From the NCBI RefSeq assembly GCF_010093045.1, contig NZ_CP048115.1, positions 4,464,001-4,528,000 of the forward strand: a stretch of 64,000 bases of DNA, in the 5' to 3' direction. Positions 18,301 through 27,090 of this stretch are shown here, piece by piece; position 1 is the stretch's first letter; every line of letters begins with the position of its first letter. This stretch comes from Mucilaginibacter sp. 14171R-50 (GTDB lineage Bacteria; Bacteroidota; Bacteroidia; Sphingobacteriales; Sphingobacteriaceae). The translations under genes were made by a program, and so were the position numbers. Under the pieces are notes generated by a model. It had not been told where the DNA came from, made no database searches, and was given only the letters and a program-made list of their open reading frames with translations.

Positions 18301-18623
18301 ACCCCGGCCTTATCGGTTACATCGTCAAATTTCCAGTTTCCCCTGTTCAGGTATAGCTTATTGCCCCCCTGGTTTGAGGTAAGGTAAATATCATTCAACC
18401 CGTCGTTATTCACATCGCCAATGGCTACGCCGCCGCCATTATAATAATTACGGAATGTGAATACGTTGGTTTGATCTTTTTCGACCAATTGGTTTATAAA
18501 ATTCACACCCAAATCTGCATTATCCTGCAGCGTAAAAAGCGGGTTTTTCACATCGTTATTATGGCAGGCCGACAGCGCTATAAAAATAGCGACAAAGGGG
18601 TAAAGGCTGGCTTTTTTTAACAT
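15327..18623 (-). CDS. FG-GAP/VCBS-repeat, UnbV/ASPIC-domain lipoprotein (copy 1)
   Basis: A 1098-residue lipoprotein with lipobox ALSAC at residue 20. It has the same plan as its downstream paralogue: N-terminal propeller repeats with Ca loops (DVNNDGLND, DINGDGWLD, DLDNDGDLD), a UnbV/ASPIC-like segment at about 525-605 (VGATIKVF ... VQVIWPGGK), and a C-terminal repeat block. The two proteins align throughout but have clearly diverged, so the duplication is old. An 86-base gap with a terminator-like hairpin separates it from susD upstream; this probably lowers its expression relative to SusCD rather than ending the operon. Confidence 0.85.
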   Translation of the reverse strand: MLKKASLYPFVAIFIALSACHNNDVKNPLFTLQDNADLGVNFINQLVEKDQTNVFTFRNYYNGGGVAIGDVNNDGLNDIYLTSNQGGNKLYLNRGNWKFDDVTDKAGVKGTKYWSTGVTMVDINGDGWLDIYVCHSGNVIDRKGNELFINQHNGTFKEEAEKYGLVDNGLSTQAIFFDLDNDGDLDCFVLNNSFRPIGSFDFSQDLRARVDELGGAHLYRNDGGHFTNITKQAGIFSSDIGFGLGVSVADVNQDGYPDIYVSNDFFERDYLYINQHNGTFKEDIQSEMGHLSLASMGADIADINNDGHPDIFTTEMLPEGDKRLKQMTSFESFDVIKLKQHDGYYNQFMQNCLQLNNGDGTFSEIAFKAGVSATDWSWGALFFDMDNDGWKDIFVSNGIFKDLTDQDYIEFLGNRESMDKIAEKRKFNYKDFADKMVSTPLVNYAYANNRDLTFTNKVKEYGLDKAAFSNGAAYGDLDNDGDNDLIVNNVNSPLFIYKNNAEKLHNNYTQLKLQGEGLNRFGVGATIKVFAKNASVMYYQQPTRGFESSTSPNLITIGIGKITKADSVQVIWPGGKCQVVKNVPANKAYTFKIADAKLQYNFEKPAVKTLFTETATTLFDTVPKHTEDSFIDFDNERLMLQMLSTENPYMAKGDINKDGLTDFYFGSSKDSPAAIYVQQKNGRFKQYIPPDLEKQVYLENAGAAFGDFDGDGDEDLIIGVGGNAEEAGTNIYFPRFYENDGKGNLHRNPQKAIPVSVNASVIAACDYDKDGHPDLFIGGRSVPGTYAVSPNSYVMHNDGKGNFTDVTKQVLGDIKPGMVTAAQWADIDGNGYPDLVIAGNWMGIKIYRNNNGKFTPDNQLDGYKGWWSSLAIADINNDGKLDIIAGNLGLNSKFRATQAEPMKIYITDFDGNGTKECITSIYRQHKPYVFHMKPDLTGQIPMLKKKYLKYADYAGKPFDEVFTEEMLSGAEMHEINYLASAVFINNGNNKFIDNPLPYHAQLSNVGTILCDDIDHSGTPSIMLGGNFYGFKPEVGRLDASYGQIYKYTKKGFVYIPPAISGVKLNGQVRSSLMIKNSRGDKYYLFGMNDDKLKAYKLR

Positions 18624-18637
18624 TGCAGAGTATACAA

Positions 18638-18670
18638 AAAAACAAACGTAGCGAATCTCTTCGCTACGTT
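18638..18670 (-). terminator. Attenuator/terminator hairpin between susD and the FG-GAP genes
   Basis: AACGTAGCGAA pairs perfectly with TTCGCTACGTT around a four-base loop (18645-18670) and is followed on the minus strand by a U-rich run. It sits 40 bases past the susD stop. It is likely a partial terminator that sets the ratio of SusCD to the downstream proteins. Confidence 0.7.
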
Positions 18671-18709
18671 TAAAATCAAATATAACTAATTGGAAACTGG
18701 TTTCAACTG

Positions 18710-20248
18710 TTAGTAACCTGGGTTTTGTTTCAAGTTAGGGTTGGTATCAACAGCACGTTGTGGTATAGGGTACAAAGTGCGTGTTTTATCAGAAGCATTT
18801 GGGCGCTGATCAACCGGATCGTTAAATTTACCAAAACGGATAAGGTCATTTCTTCTCCAGCCTTCCCAGTAAAGCTCACGGCCGCGTTCTGCAAGCAGGT
18901 CTGCTTCGGTTACACTGCCTAACGCTGTCGCACCGCGAGGTGTGCGTATAGCGTTAACAATAGCCAACGGTGTTTGGCCATTAGGATCGGTACCGCCGCG
19001 CATAATTGCTTCCGCTTTTTCTAACAACACATCAGCGTAACGCAGTATTACGTAGTCGTTATCTTCTCCGCTATCGGTAACAGTTCCGTCAGCATTTGGG
19101 TGTGGAAAGTATTTGAACACCCTGATACCCTGTGCTTCGGTAGAATAGTTCAGGTTAACTTCGGGAGTGAACACCAGTGGCGTACCGCTACGTTGTGTTA
19201 ACTTTTTACCGCCCGGGCCATATTGCTGACCAACAGCAAAACCCGCCCTTAAACCAACCTTATCTGTTAAGCCTGGATAAGCAACACCACGGCGCTCATC
19301 TGACGGCTGGAACGAGTTGTAGAACTCTGCAAGCGTTGTAAAGCCATTCCATCCATCTGGTGTTTGGTTATAGTGCAAGCCCATTTTCCAACGGTTTTTA
19401 GCCGACCCCGGAACGTTTGATGGGGTATTGTAGATACCGAAGATATTTCCGTTAGATTTTTCAGAGTTATCCCATGCAAAATCCTGGAAGTATTTACCAG
19501 CCGGCTCTAATGTGTAGCCTGCGGCTGTAATTTTATTGGCATATTCTATAACCTTATCCATATCCTCTTTAGGGAAAGTGAAAGGCCCGCCCACAGTTGC
19601 TGCAGTGTAAACCGCTTTGTTCAAGTAAACTTTTGCTAATAATGCTTGTGCTGCTGCTTTACTTGCTTTACCAATGTTTGGTGCAGCACCTAAATTTGCT
19701 TCGGCAAACTCAAGATCTTTGATGATGAACGCTGTAGCGTCGGCCCTGTTAAATACAACCGGTATGGCAGAGTTCGGAGCATCAGGATCGCGGAAGGGTT
19801 GCTGTCCGTACAAATCTACTACCTGGAACATAAAGTAAGCCCGCAAAAAGCTTGCTTCGGCTTTTATCTGGTTATCAGTAGCGCGGGCTATCACCTGGCT
19901 TGCACGGAACACCCCAATGTTTAACTGATCCCAGGTATCGCTTACCTGGTTGTGCGACGGTGTCCAGGTGTGTGTGTGTAACTTACGCCAGGTACCAAAA
20001 TCTCCCCAGTCAGTTCCACGTGTCGGGCCCATCATTTCGTCTGTCGAGTGCTCTTGCAGGGCATATGTGTTAGCCTGATCTGTTTGACCGTTTAATTGAG
20101 AATACACCCCGTTAAGATCCGCTGTAGACGATGCGTTGTTTGGATCTATAATTACCGAGCCGTATGTTTTTTCATCTAATTTTGCGCAACCTGCAGTGGC
20201 TAACAGAACAAAACTGCAAATCGTCGCTCTTAATGTTATTTTTTTCAT
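18710..20248 (-). CDS. SusD/RagB family outer-membrane lipoprotein
   Basis: A 512-residue surface lipoprotein from the ATG at 20248, which gives the signal MKKITLRATICSFVLLATAG and lipidated C21. The alternative start at 20275 would overlap susC. The N-terminal half is the TPR-like SusD scaffold (FLRAYFMFQVVDLYG, AQALLAKVYLNKAVY). The C-terminal part has the usual ending with DNDYVILRYADVLLEKAEA, NAIRTPRG, ERGRELYWEGWRRNDLIRFG and YPIPQRA. It works as the substrate-binding lid of the adjacent SusC transporter. The start is 13 bases after the susC stop. The substrate is not evident; the neighbours suggest a glucoside or glycan. Confidence 0.92.
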   Translation of the reverse strand: MKKITLRATICSFVLLATAGCAKLDEKTYGSVIIDPNNASSTADLNGVYSQLNGQTDQANTYALQEHSTDEMMGPTRGTDWGDFGTWRKLHTHTWTPSHNQVSDTWDQLNIGVFRASQVIARATDNQIKAEASFLRAYFMFQVVDLYGQQPFRDPDAPNSAIPVVFNRADATAFIIKDLEFAEANLGAAPNIGKASKAAAQALLAKVYLNKAVYTAATVGGPFTFPKEDMDKVIEYANKITAAGYTLEPAGKYFQDFAWDNSEKSNGNIFGIYNTPSNVPGSAKNRWKMGLHYNQTPDGWNGFTTLAEFYNSFQPSDERRGVAYPGLTDKVGLRAGFAVGQQYGPGGKKLTQRSGTPLVFTPEVNLNYSTEAQGIRVFKYFPHPNADGTVTDSGEDNDYVILRYADVLLEKAEAIMRGGTDPNGQTPLAIVNAIRTPRGATALGSVTEADLLAERGRELYWEGWRRNDLIRFGKFNDPVDQRPNASDKTRTLYPIPQRAVDTNPNLKQNPGY

Positions 20249-20261
20249 ACTAATATTTTTT

Positions 20262-23200
20262 TTAGAAACCTGCATTTAAACCTAATGTGAATGTACGTGC
20301 GCTTGGATAAGAAGTGTAATCTATACCTCTTGATGGCACGCCATTTCTTTCTTTATTTGTATTAATTTCTGGGTCAAGGCCGCTGTAGTTAGTAATCAGG
20401 AACAGGTTTTGGCCTGTTAATGAGAACCTGAGTGTTTTAAATACCTTACCGTTTACAGGCACTGTATAGCCAACAGTAGCGTTGCTTAACCTTAAGAAAT
20501 CACCTTTTTCTAAGAAACGGGTTGATACCTCGCCAGAGTTAAGTGCATTTTCGTTTGTCATGGCTACTGCTTTTGTTACGTTACGACCACTAACAAGGTT
20601 GCCTTTGTAAAAGAAAGCGTTAGCTGTGTTGTTGTAGATATAAAATCCGGTAGCCCCGTTCATGAAGAAGCTAAAGTTAAAGTTTTTATATCCGAAGCTG
20701 TTTGTTAAACCAGCGGTAAATGTTGGCAGCGGGCTGCCTTGGATGCTCGATACGTCGATACCTTGAGGGTATATACCGAAACCATCAGGGCCTAAGCCAG
20801 AGTAGTTTGGAACGTTAAAGCTATAAAGCGGGTAACCGTTACCAATAAACTGCGCGTATGCACCAGATAAGCCCTGGCCATCAATGTTACCGGTAATTAC
20901 GTTACGTGCACCAAAATCTTCTACCCTGTTTTTTATAAACGTCATGTTGTAGGCAATATCCCAGGTAAAATCCTTACCCTGTACTGCGGCAAAGTTTAAG
21001 CCTACCTCAACACCGGTATTTCTAACATTACCATCTAAGTTTCTCCAGATGGTTGTAGAAGAAGCCGGTTGTGCAAGTATGTCTAAGAATAAAAGGTCCG
21101 ACTGCGATTTGTTGAAATAATCTACGGTACCGTTTAAACGGCCTTTAAGTACGCTGAAATCAATACCGGCACCATAAGCGGTTTGGGTTTCCCATTTCAG
21201 GTCGGGGTTATCGGCGCCTATTGTGGCGCTTGAAGTACCCAGATAATTGCTCTGTCTTAATTTTTTTGAAGCATATGAAGGGTAGTCCTGGTTACCGGTT
21301 TTACCGTAGTTTAAACGAAGGCTCAGATCATCAAATATGCTTTTTGGAGCAAAGCTTTCATTGCTTATGCGCCATTTAGCTGCCAGGGCCGGGAAAGTTG
21401 CATATTGGTTGTTTGTACCAAAACGAGACGAACCATCGCGTCTTACAGTAGCAGTTACGATATAACGATCTTTATAAGAGTAATTTACACGTGCAAAATA
21501 CGATTGTAATTTATAGCTGCTGCTATCCAGGCCGTTCCGGTTACTAAAATCGTATGGCATGTGGCTTTTAAACTTGTCAAAATCCTTCACAAACTCTCCG
21601 GCTGTTGCAGTGCCCCAGGCCAGGTTACCACGGTTAAAGTTTTTAAAGGTTTGATATGAATAACCAACCAAAGCTGTGATTGAGCTGTTGTCGGTCCATT
21701 TTTTATCATAGTTTAAGGTATGCTCAGTTGTTAAGTTGGTAACTTCGTTGTGTACCAATATGCCGCGGCCGTTGCCGGTTGCCGACGGAACTTTAAAATC
21801 GCCTATGTTCGATTCGTCAGTAAAACCAACGATGGTAGGGTCGTAATAAGTTTCCCGCTGTCCCCTTGCTATATCCGCGCCGGCATTGCCTTTATACGAT
21901 AAGCCTTCAAATAATCTTATCGTCATGGTAAGGTTATTCAGGTAACGGTTAACATTATCGGTATCATCTATCTGGTTTAATAATGACACCGGGTTTCTGA
22001 AGGTGTTACCTTTAGGGAAGCCATTTTCGTAGCCGTTTAATGAGAAGTACCTGCCCTCGCTGTCAAACACAGGGATGGTTGGGTTAGTTTGAATTGCAGC
22101 ACCAATTAAGCTACCATTAAAGCCTGCGTTGTTGGTAATTGGCGCAAACCTGTCTTTAACATTAGAGATAGTTGATTGCAGATCAAATTTTAAGCGCTCG
22201 CCAAAAAATGATTGCGACGCGTTTAAACGACCTGTTAAACGTTTAAGGTCGGTTCTTTTTATGATACCTTGCTGGTTATCATAACCTATTGAAGCGCGGT
22301 AGTTACCGGTATTGCTGGCACCGCCAAAAGCTAAGTTATAGTTTTGAGATATGGCAGTACGCAGTATTTCTTTTTGCCAATCGGTATTAGCACCATAATC
22401 TACACCACCCTTAGCAACAGTGCCGGGGTTTGAACCAACACTTTTTACGCCGGCTAAAAATTGCTGACGATTAAGCAGATCGTAAGTTTTTGCGGCATTA
22501 GAAATGCTTGTGCTTGCGCCGAACTGTACGCCCTGCCCTTTGCGGCCTTTACGGGTAGTAATTAATATAACGCCGTTTGCACCACGCGAACCATAAATGG
22601 CAGAAGCCGATGCATCTTTCAATATTGATACATTTTCGATATCCGCAGGGTTGATAAACGCCAGCGGGTTACGTGCAGATGAGCTACCTGCACCGCTATC
22701 AAAACCGCCGGAGGTACCGCCATTGTCTAACGGAACGCCGTCAACTACGTAAAGCGGGCTGCTACCCGAACGGATAGAACTGGCACCACGTATGTTTATG
22801 GTAGCGCCTGCACCCGGCTCGCCACTTGCCGGTGTTACCTGCACGCCGGCAATACGGCCCTGCAATAACTGCTCGGGGGTAGCTATAACACCCTTGTTAA
22901 AATCTTTAGGGCTTAACGAGGCTACAGAACCGGTTGCATCTTTAACACGCTGGCTGCCGTAACCTATTACAACTACCTCGTTTAAAGAGGTGCTTGAAGA
23001 TTCGAGCGAAACAGATAATGATGTTTGGCCGTTAAGCGGAACCGTTAAGCTTTTATACCCAATGTAGGTAAAAGTTAAGGCAGAAGTTCCTGCCGGTACC
23101 GAAAGCCTGAAAGTACCATCAACACTGGTTAATGTTCCGAGACCACCTGCCGCGCCTACAGATACGCCGATCAGCGGCTCTCTGGTCTTGGCATCAGTTA

Positions 23201-23297
23201 CTTTACCTGTAATTGCTGTGTTTTGCGCCAGGACCGGCTGAGCAAAGAGGCAGGTTAAAGCAAAAAAACATAATGTGAGTAAGTGTTTAAATTGCAT
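20262..23297 (-). CDS. SusC/RagA family TonB-dependent transporter
   Basis: A 1011-residue outer-membrane importer. It has a signal peptide ending QPVLAQ (residue 25), a carboxypeptidase-D-regulatory-like domain (about 28-110: ITGKVTDAKTREPLIGVSV), a TonB-box region EVVVIGYGSQ, a plug with the SusC signatures LYVVDGVPLDNGG and VSILKDASASAIYGSRGANG, then a 22-strand barrel ending in a Phe-terminated strand (GLNAGF). No N-terminal anti-sigma-interacting extension is present, so regulation is not by a FecIR-type system but probably by the DUF6377 regulator upstream. It forms the transport complex with SusD. Confidence 0.95.
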   Translation of the reverse strand: MQFKHLLTLCFFALTCLFAQPVLAQNTAITGKVTDAKTREPLIGVSVGAAGGLGTLTSVDGTFRLSVPAGTSALTFTYIGYKSLTVPLNGQTSLSVSLESSSTSLNEVVVIGYGSQRVKDATGSVASLSPKDFNKGVIATPEQLLQGRIAGVQVTPASGEPGAGATINIRGASSIRSGSSPLYVVDGVPLDNGGTSGGFDSGAGSSSARNPLAFINPADIENVSILKDASASAIYGSRGANGVILITTRKGRKGQGVQFGASTSISNAAKTYDLLNRQQFLAGVKSVGSNPGTVAKGGVDYGANTDWQKEILRTAISQNYNLAFGGASNTGNYRASIGYDNQQGIIKRTDLKRLTGRLNASQSFFGERLKFDLQSTISNVKDRFAPITNNAGFNGSLIGAAIQTNPTIPVFDSEGRYFSLNGYENGFPKGNTFRNPVSLLNQIDDTDNVNRYLNNLTMTIRLFEGLSYKGNAGADIARGQRETYYDPTIVGFTDESNIGDFKVPSATGNGRGILVHNEVTNLTTEHTLNYDKKWTDNSSITALVGYSYQTFKNFNRGNLAWGTATAGEFVKDFDKFKSHMPYDFSNRNGLDSSSYKLQSYFARVNYSYKDRYIVTATVRRDGSSRFGTNNQYATFPALAAKWRISNESFAPKSIFDDLSLRLNYGKTGNQDYPSYASKKLRQSNYLGTSSATIGADNPDLKWETQTAYGAGIDFSVLKGRLNGTVDYFNKSQSDLLFLDILAQPASSTTIWRNLDGNVRNTGVEVGLNFAAVQGKDFTWDIAYNMTFIKNRVEDFGARNVITGNIDGQGLSGAYAQFIGNGYPLYSFNVPNYSGLGPDGFGIYPQGIDVSSIQGSPLPTFTAGLTNSFGYKNFNFSFFMNGATGFYIYNNTANAFFYKGNLVSGRNVTKAVAMTNENALNSGEVSTRFLEKGDFLRLSNATVGYTVPVNGKVFKTLRFSLTGQNLFLITNYSGLDPEINTNKERNGVPSRGIDYTSYPSARTFTLGLNAGF

Positions 23298-23750
23298 AGT
23301 TTGTGGTTTAATTAATAATTGGTTATATAAATTTAGTACATGGTTTTGTTATTTACTAATAAAATATTCGGGTTGCATATAAAATCGGCCATACAAAAAA
23401 TGACACGGCGTAATAGGCTGTCCCTGTAAAACTTAATACTTAGTACGGTATATATTGGTTTATAGCTTTGCTTTGTAAAGCAATCGGATATAAGTTAAAT
23501 AAACATTTGTCGCCTAAACTTTTTATCTCTATACAAAGATGTGTGTCCTGCGCCTCATTCCCTACTACTTTGGTGCGTTTATAAAAAAATATAAGCTTTA
23601 TAAACATTAAAACGCTTATTTACAGTAACTTATATTGCTTTTTTTAGTGAAAAATATAATCAATATTAACACTTTTATGGGCAAAATATGTTAAAAAAGT
23701 ATGCTATATAGTTTTTAAAGTATCTAAAATGATACAGAAACATGTTTTCA
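23298..23750. other. Intergenic region between the regulator and susC
   Basis: About 450 AT-rich bases with no credible open frame. It must hold the susC promoter and the regulator binding site. I found no clear TAnnTTTG box on the minus strand and no strong hairpin. The stretch 23560-23740 is especially rich in A and T. Confidence 0.5.
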
Positions 23751-25370
23751 TTATCCAATGGTATCAACAGCTTTTATATCCATAATACGCTGTTCAAACT
23801 GTTCAGGATTTTTAGACTTTGCTTTGATACGCATCTTGTATACATAAATGGTGTTTACAGAATATTCAAGGATCTTGGCAATGGTTTCGTTATCATTTAT
23901 ACCCATGCGGATTAGGGCGAATATGCGCAGATCGGTGTTTAGTACCTCGTGCTCATGCGGCCATATCTGGTCTTTTTCTTCAAACTGAGAATTAAATACC
24001 GAGATAAAATTTGGAAATATCTTAAGAAAAATATGGTCAAAGCTGTAGTATAACGCCTCGCGCTCTTTCTTAATATTTATACCGTTGATTATCAGACGGA
24101 TGTCGTCATACTTTTTTATAGATAACTTGGTATCAACCGACATTTTAAGTTTCTCTAATTTTAGTATATAGCCGGATATGATCTTGAAAAATTGACCTAT
24201 ATATTCTTCCTTAATATGGGCGTCTTCAACCAGTTTATAATTAATATCTTTTAACTGTACGTTCTGGTCTTCAATAATGCGTTCCTTGTGTTTAAGTTTC
24301 CCCAGTTGCTTATATATCATTACCGAAAACAAAATAACTAACGATGCAAGGGCCGTAATAGCCAGCAAATACATCAGGATGGTTTGTTTTTCTTTTTCAG
24401 AGTGGTTTAATTCTTCGGCCGCAACCAAAGGTAAAATGGCACCAATCTGTATTTTACGCTGCCTTGCACCATAAAAATCTGCATCAGCCTTAGCCAGTTG
24501 GATAAAAGCATAAGCATCTTTTATATTACCTGATTTATATAACTGCTCGGCAAGGGTGAAAAGCGCTACAGTCTCTTTCGTCGACGATTTAATATCAGCA
24601 ATGGCCGATTGTGCAAGCAAGGCTACCCCCTCCTTCCTGCGGTCGCTGTTGAGGTAAATCTGCCCCAAAGAGCAGGTTATCATCGCCCGCAGGTGCATAG
24701 ATACAGGCGCATTGGGCGCTGCAAGTTTGCTAAGCTCCTGCGATCCGTTTATATTATCATTCTCGGCAACGTGTTTCAACCCTGTATAGTAAATACGGTT
24801 TACCGAGCCGGGTTTGCTTAGCTTTATAGCCGAATCAATATAGGCGTAGCCTTTTTTGATGTAATCGGGGGCAAAATATTTATCGCTGTTATATTTCGCA
24901 AGATCGGTATTGCAGCGATACATAATAAAATAATATTCCACCTTCATCGAATCGTTAAGCACTTTCGGGTCCACCGCACGCATACTATCGAAGGTTTCTT
25001 TGAACATCCCGGATGAAAGTAAAATAAACCCAAGCTTTATCTGGCTGTAATACGCGCGCGACATATCGTTCATAGATACGCTGATATCCTTGAGCTTATT
25101 TACATACACATACGCCGAATCGTATTGGTACGATTTATATTCATCATATAACTGCAGGCAAATATCATATTGCTTAGCATAATTGAGTCTGGAGGTGGTG
25201 CGTTGTAATTTCTTTAAACGGAGTATGCGCGCCTGCTTGGCGTTATCGTATATGTTTTTGCGACTTATTTCGGTTTTTAACGCTGTAAGAATGGTGTCTG
25301 TACCGGCGCCGATAGTAATAACAGGATAGGCCAGGGACAGGGTAAATAAAACCTTCAGAAAAAACCGCAT
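23751..25370 (-). CDS. DUF6377-type membrane regulator (TPR sensor with LuxR-like HTH)
   Basis: A 539-residue protein with an N-terminal signal (ending near TIGAG) and a periplasmic alpha-helical TPR-like region (about 60-320). A membrane helix lies at about 330-350 (ILMYLLAITALASLVILFSVM), then a coiled coil, and a C-terminal helix-turn-helix (about 480-525: ALIRMGINDNETIAKILEYS, VNTIYVYKMRIKAKSK). This is the plan of SusR-like DUF6377 regulators that sit beside susCD. It probably senses a periplasmic sugar and activates the SusCD operon 453 bases downstream on the same strand. There is no histidine-kinase or receiver domain. Confidence 0.82.
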   Translation of the reverse strand: MRFFLKVLFTLSLAYPVITIGAGTDTILTALKTEISRKNIYDNAKQARILRLKKLQRTTSRLNYAKQYDICLQLYDEYKSYQYDSAYVYVNKLKDISVSMNDMSRAYYSQIKLGFILLSSGMFKETFDSMRAVDPKVLNDSMKVEYYFIMYRCNTDLAKYNSDKYFAPDYIKKGYAYIDSAIKLSKPGSVNRIYYTGLKHVAENDNINGSQELSKLAAPNAPVSMHLRAMITCSLGQIYLNSDRRKEGVALLAQSAIADIKSSTKETVALFTLAEQLYKSGNIKDAYAFIQLAKADADFYGARQRKIQIGAILPLVAAEELNHSEKEKQTILMYLLAITALASLVILFSVMIYKQLGKLKHKERIIEDQNVQLKDINYKLVEDAHIKEEYIGQFFKIISGYILKLEKLKMSVDTKLSIKKYDDIRLIINGINIKKEREALYYSFDHIFLKIFPNFISVFNSQFEEKDQIWPHEHEVLNTDLRIFALIRMGINDNETIAKILEYSVNTIYVYKMRIKAKSKNPEQFEQRIMDIKAVDTIG

Positions 25371-25677
25371 ACTTGTTTACAAAAAAAGGGATTTAACTTA
25401 AACGCTATAAAACAAGCCATAAATGCAGCTGCTGATCAAGTTGATTAGTGGTAACGCTGGTTATAATTTGCTTGGTTTTATAGATCAACTGGTAAATCTA
25501 CCTGAACGTAATATTACTAATTATCTGCCAAATTTGTTACAAAACACACATTTTTATAAAACCCCTAATAAAAAAGCCCGCAGCGTATAAATAAGATGCG
25601 GGCAGCTGTATTTAACAGAAAAATCTCTTAAATCTTATAGCTAAAACATACCGGAATGGCTCGATAAAAAGCGAGGA
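25371..25677. other. Intergenic region between apt and the regulator
   Basis: About 300 bases without a gene. It holds the apt terminator at its distal end (25570-25603) and AT-rich sequence that must include the promoter of the DUF6377 regulator. Nothing else stands out. Confidence 0.5.
25570..25603 (-). terminator. Intrinsic terminator after apt
   Basis: GCCCGCA pairs with TGCGGGC around a 14-base loop and is followed on the minus strand by six U, 75 bases past the apt stop. Confidence 0.75.
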
Positions 25678-26205
25678 TCAGTAATTGGCTAATACAGTAA
25701 TATTGTCGCTAATGGGCGATATTTTTTGCAGGCCGTTCAAAAAGCTTAATCCAACTATAAAACTAAAGCCCGCAACAGTGCCGCCCATCTCTTGTATCAA
25801 CTCGCTGGCAGCTGTTACCGTACCGCCCGTAGCCAGCAGGTCGTCATGTATCAGTATCCGGTCGCCAGGGTTAAAGGCGTCGGTGTGTATCTCTATAGTA
25901 GCCGTGCCATACTCCAGATCGTAAACTTTCTGGTTAACGGTATGTGGCAGCTTACCCGCTTTGCGCACCGGTATAAACGGCAGTCCCAACCTGTTTGCAA
26001 GGGCCAGGCCGAACAAAAAACCCCGGCTTTCTACCCCCGCTACGGCATCAATATGCATACCCTGAAGTTTTTCAATAAAGGCATCATTAATTTTTTCGCA
26101 AAGCGCCGGATCTTTTAATATAGGGGTAATATCCTTAAATATGATGCCCGGCTTCGGGAAATCGCGAATATCGCGTATAGCTGTTTTAATTTGCTGCTCT
26201 ATCAT
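25678..26205 (-). CDS. apt: Adenine phosphoribosyltransferase
   Basis: A 175-residue cytoplasmic enzyme that converts adenine and PRPP to AMP (purine salvage). It shows the PRPP-binding motif ILIHDDLLATGGTVTAA (about 119-135), the N-terminal FPKPGIIFKDITPIL and GVESRGFLFG, all typical of Apt. Its ATG overlaps the stop of the upstream HhH gene by four bases (ATGA), so the two are translationally coupled. A terminator follows at 25570-25603. Confidence 0.96.
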   Translation of the reverse strand: MIEQQIKTAIRDIRDFPKPGIIFKDITPILKDPALCEKINDAFIEKLQGMHIDAVAGVESRGFLFGLALANRLGLPFIPVRKAGKLPHTVNQKVYDLEYGTATIEIHTDAFNPGDRILIHDDLLATGGTVTAASELIQEMGGTVAGFSFIVGLSFLNGLQKISPISDNITVLANY

Positions 26206-27035
26206 CTATAAATTAAATAAGGTTCAATTTTACGCAAAATTCCTGCATCAATAATGGCGATATTTTCCATATCGCTGATGGATGCATAGTCGCCATGCTG
26301 TTTGCGGTATTCTATAATGGCATTCACCTGCTTATAATTAAGGTATGGCATCAGGCGCAATTTATCAAAGCTGATGGTATTAATATTAAGCTTGCGAATG
26401 TTAGCTGCATCAACTCTAACCTGCCCTGCTATCTCTTTATACTTCAACTCGTCTATCCCATAAACTTCCTTTAGTTGTTCTTTTGCAACAAATCCCCCCA
26501 ACCTTTCGCGGTAGTATATGATACGCTTTGCAAATGCAGGGCCAACACCCTCAACGGATGTTAAACCGGCTGAATCGGCACTATTTAATTCTACAAGTGC
26601 TGTAGGTGGGGCCTTCTCTTCCGGGATAACAACATAAGGCGCTAAGCGCTCATAATCGCTTGTTGTAAGACCGTATATTTTTTTTAAGTCATCCGCCTTC
26701 CGAAATCGGCCGCCTTTGGTTATATAGTTTTTTATGGTTTCCGCTTGTTTAGTTGTAATCCCGAGTTTTTGCCAGTCAGCCGCGGCGGCGGTATTGGGGT
26801 TGAACTTAAAAAGCGGGGTTCGAGACATTTTAAGGCTGTTTAAAGACTTCCGGCCGGCATTATTAAGCGCCGCTATATTGCTTTTGAATTCCGTAACGTT
26901 TATTGTAGTATCTTTGCTAAAGCATTGATAAACGTACGGTGCGGCAAGCGCCGACGCTATTAATAACAGCAGCACAACCATGCCATTCCATTCTTTTTTA
27001 GTAAGGGAGATGTGATTTTTGAACTGCGCTTTCAT
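26202..27035 (-). CDS. ComEA-like helix-hairpin-helix membrane protein
   Basis: A 277-residue protein from the ATG at 27035; the frame is open further, but that would run into the divergent acyltransferase gene. An N-terminal membrane helix (GMVVLLLLIASALAAPYVY) is followed by several HhH units: FNPNTAAAADWQKLGI, VELNSADSAGLTSVEGVGPA, FAKRIIYYRERLGGF, LNINTISFDKLRLMPYLNYK, and QVNAIIEYRKQHGDY. This resembles ComEA/PilD-region DNA-binding proteins, so it may bind DNA at the membrane, for example in uptake. The stop overlaps the apt start by four bases. The role is not established in Bacteroidota. Confidence 0.8.
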   Translation of the reverse strand: MKAQFKNHISLTKKEWNGMVVLLLLIASALAAPYVYQCFSKDTTINVTEFKSNIAALNNAGRKSLNSLKMSRTPLFKFNPNTAAAADWQKLGITTKQAETIKNYITKGGRFRKADDLKKIYGLTTSDYERLAPYVVIPEEKAPPTALVELNSADSAGLTSVEGVGPAFAKRIIYYRERLGGFVAKEQLKEVYGIDELKYKEIAGQVRVDAANIRKLNINTISFDKLRLMPYLNYKQVNAIIEYRKQHGDYASISDMENIAIIDAGILRKIEPYLIYR

Positions 27036-27090
27036 TAACGGCCATTGAGTTGTTAAATTAATAATTTTCGACAGATCTATTGCTTTTAGC

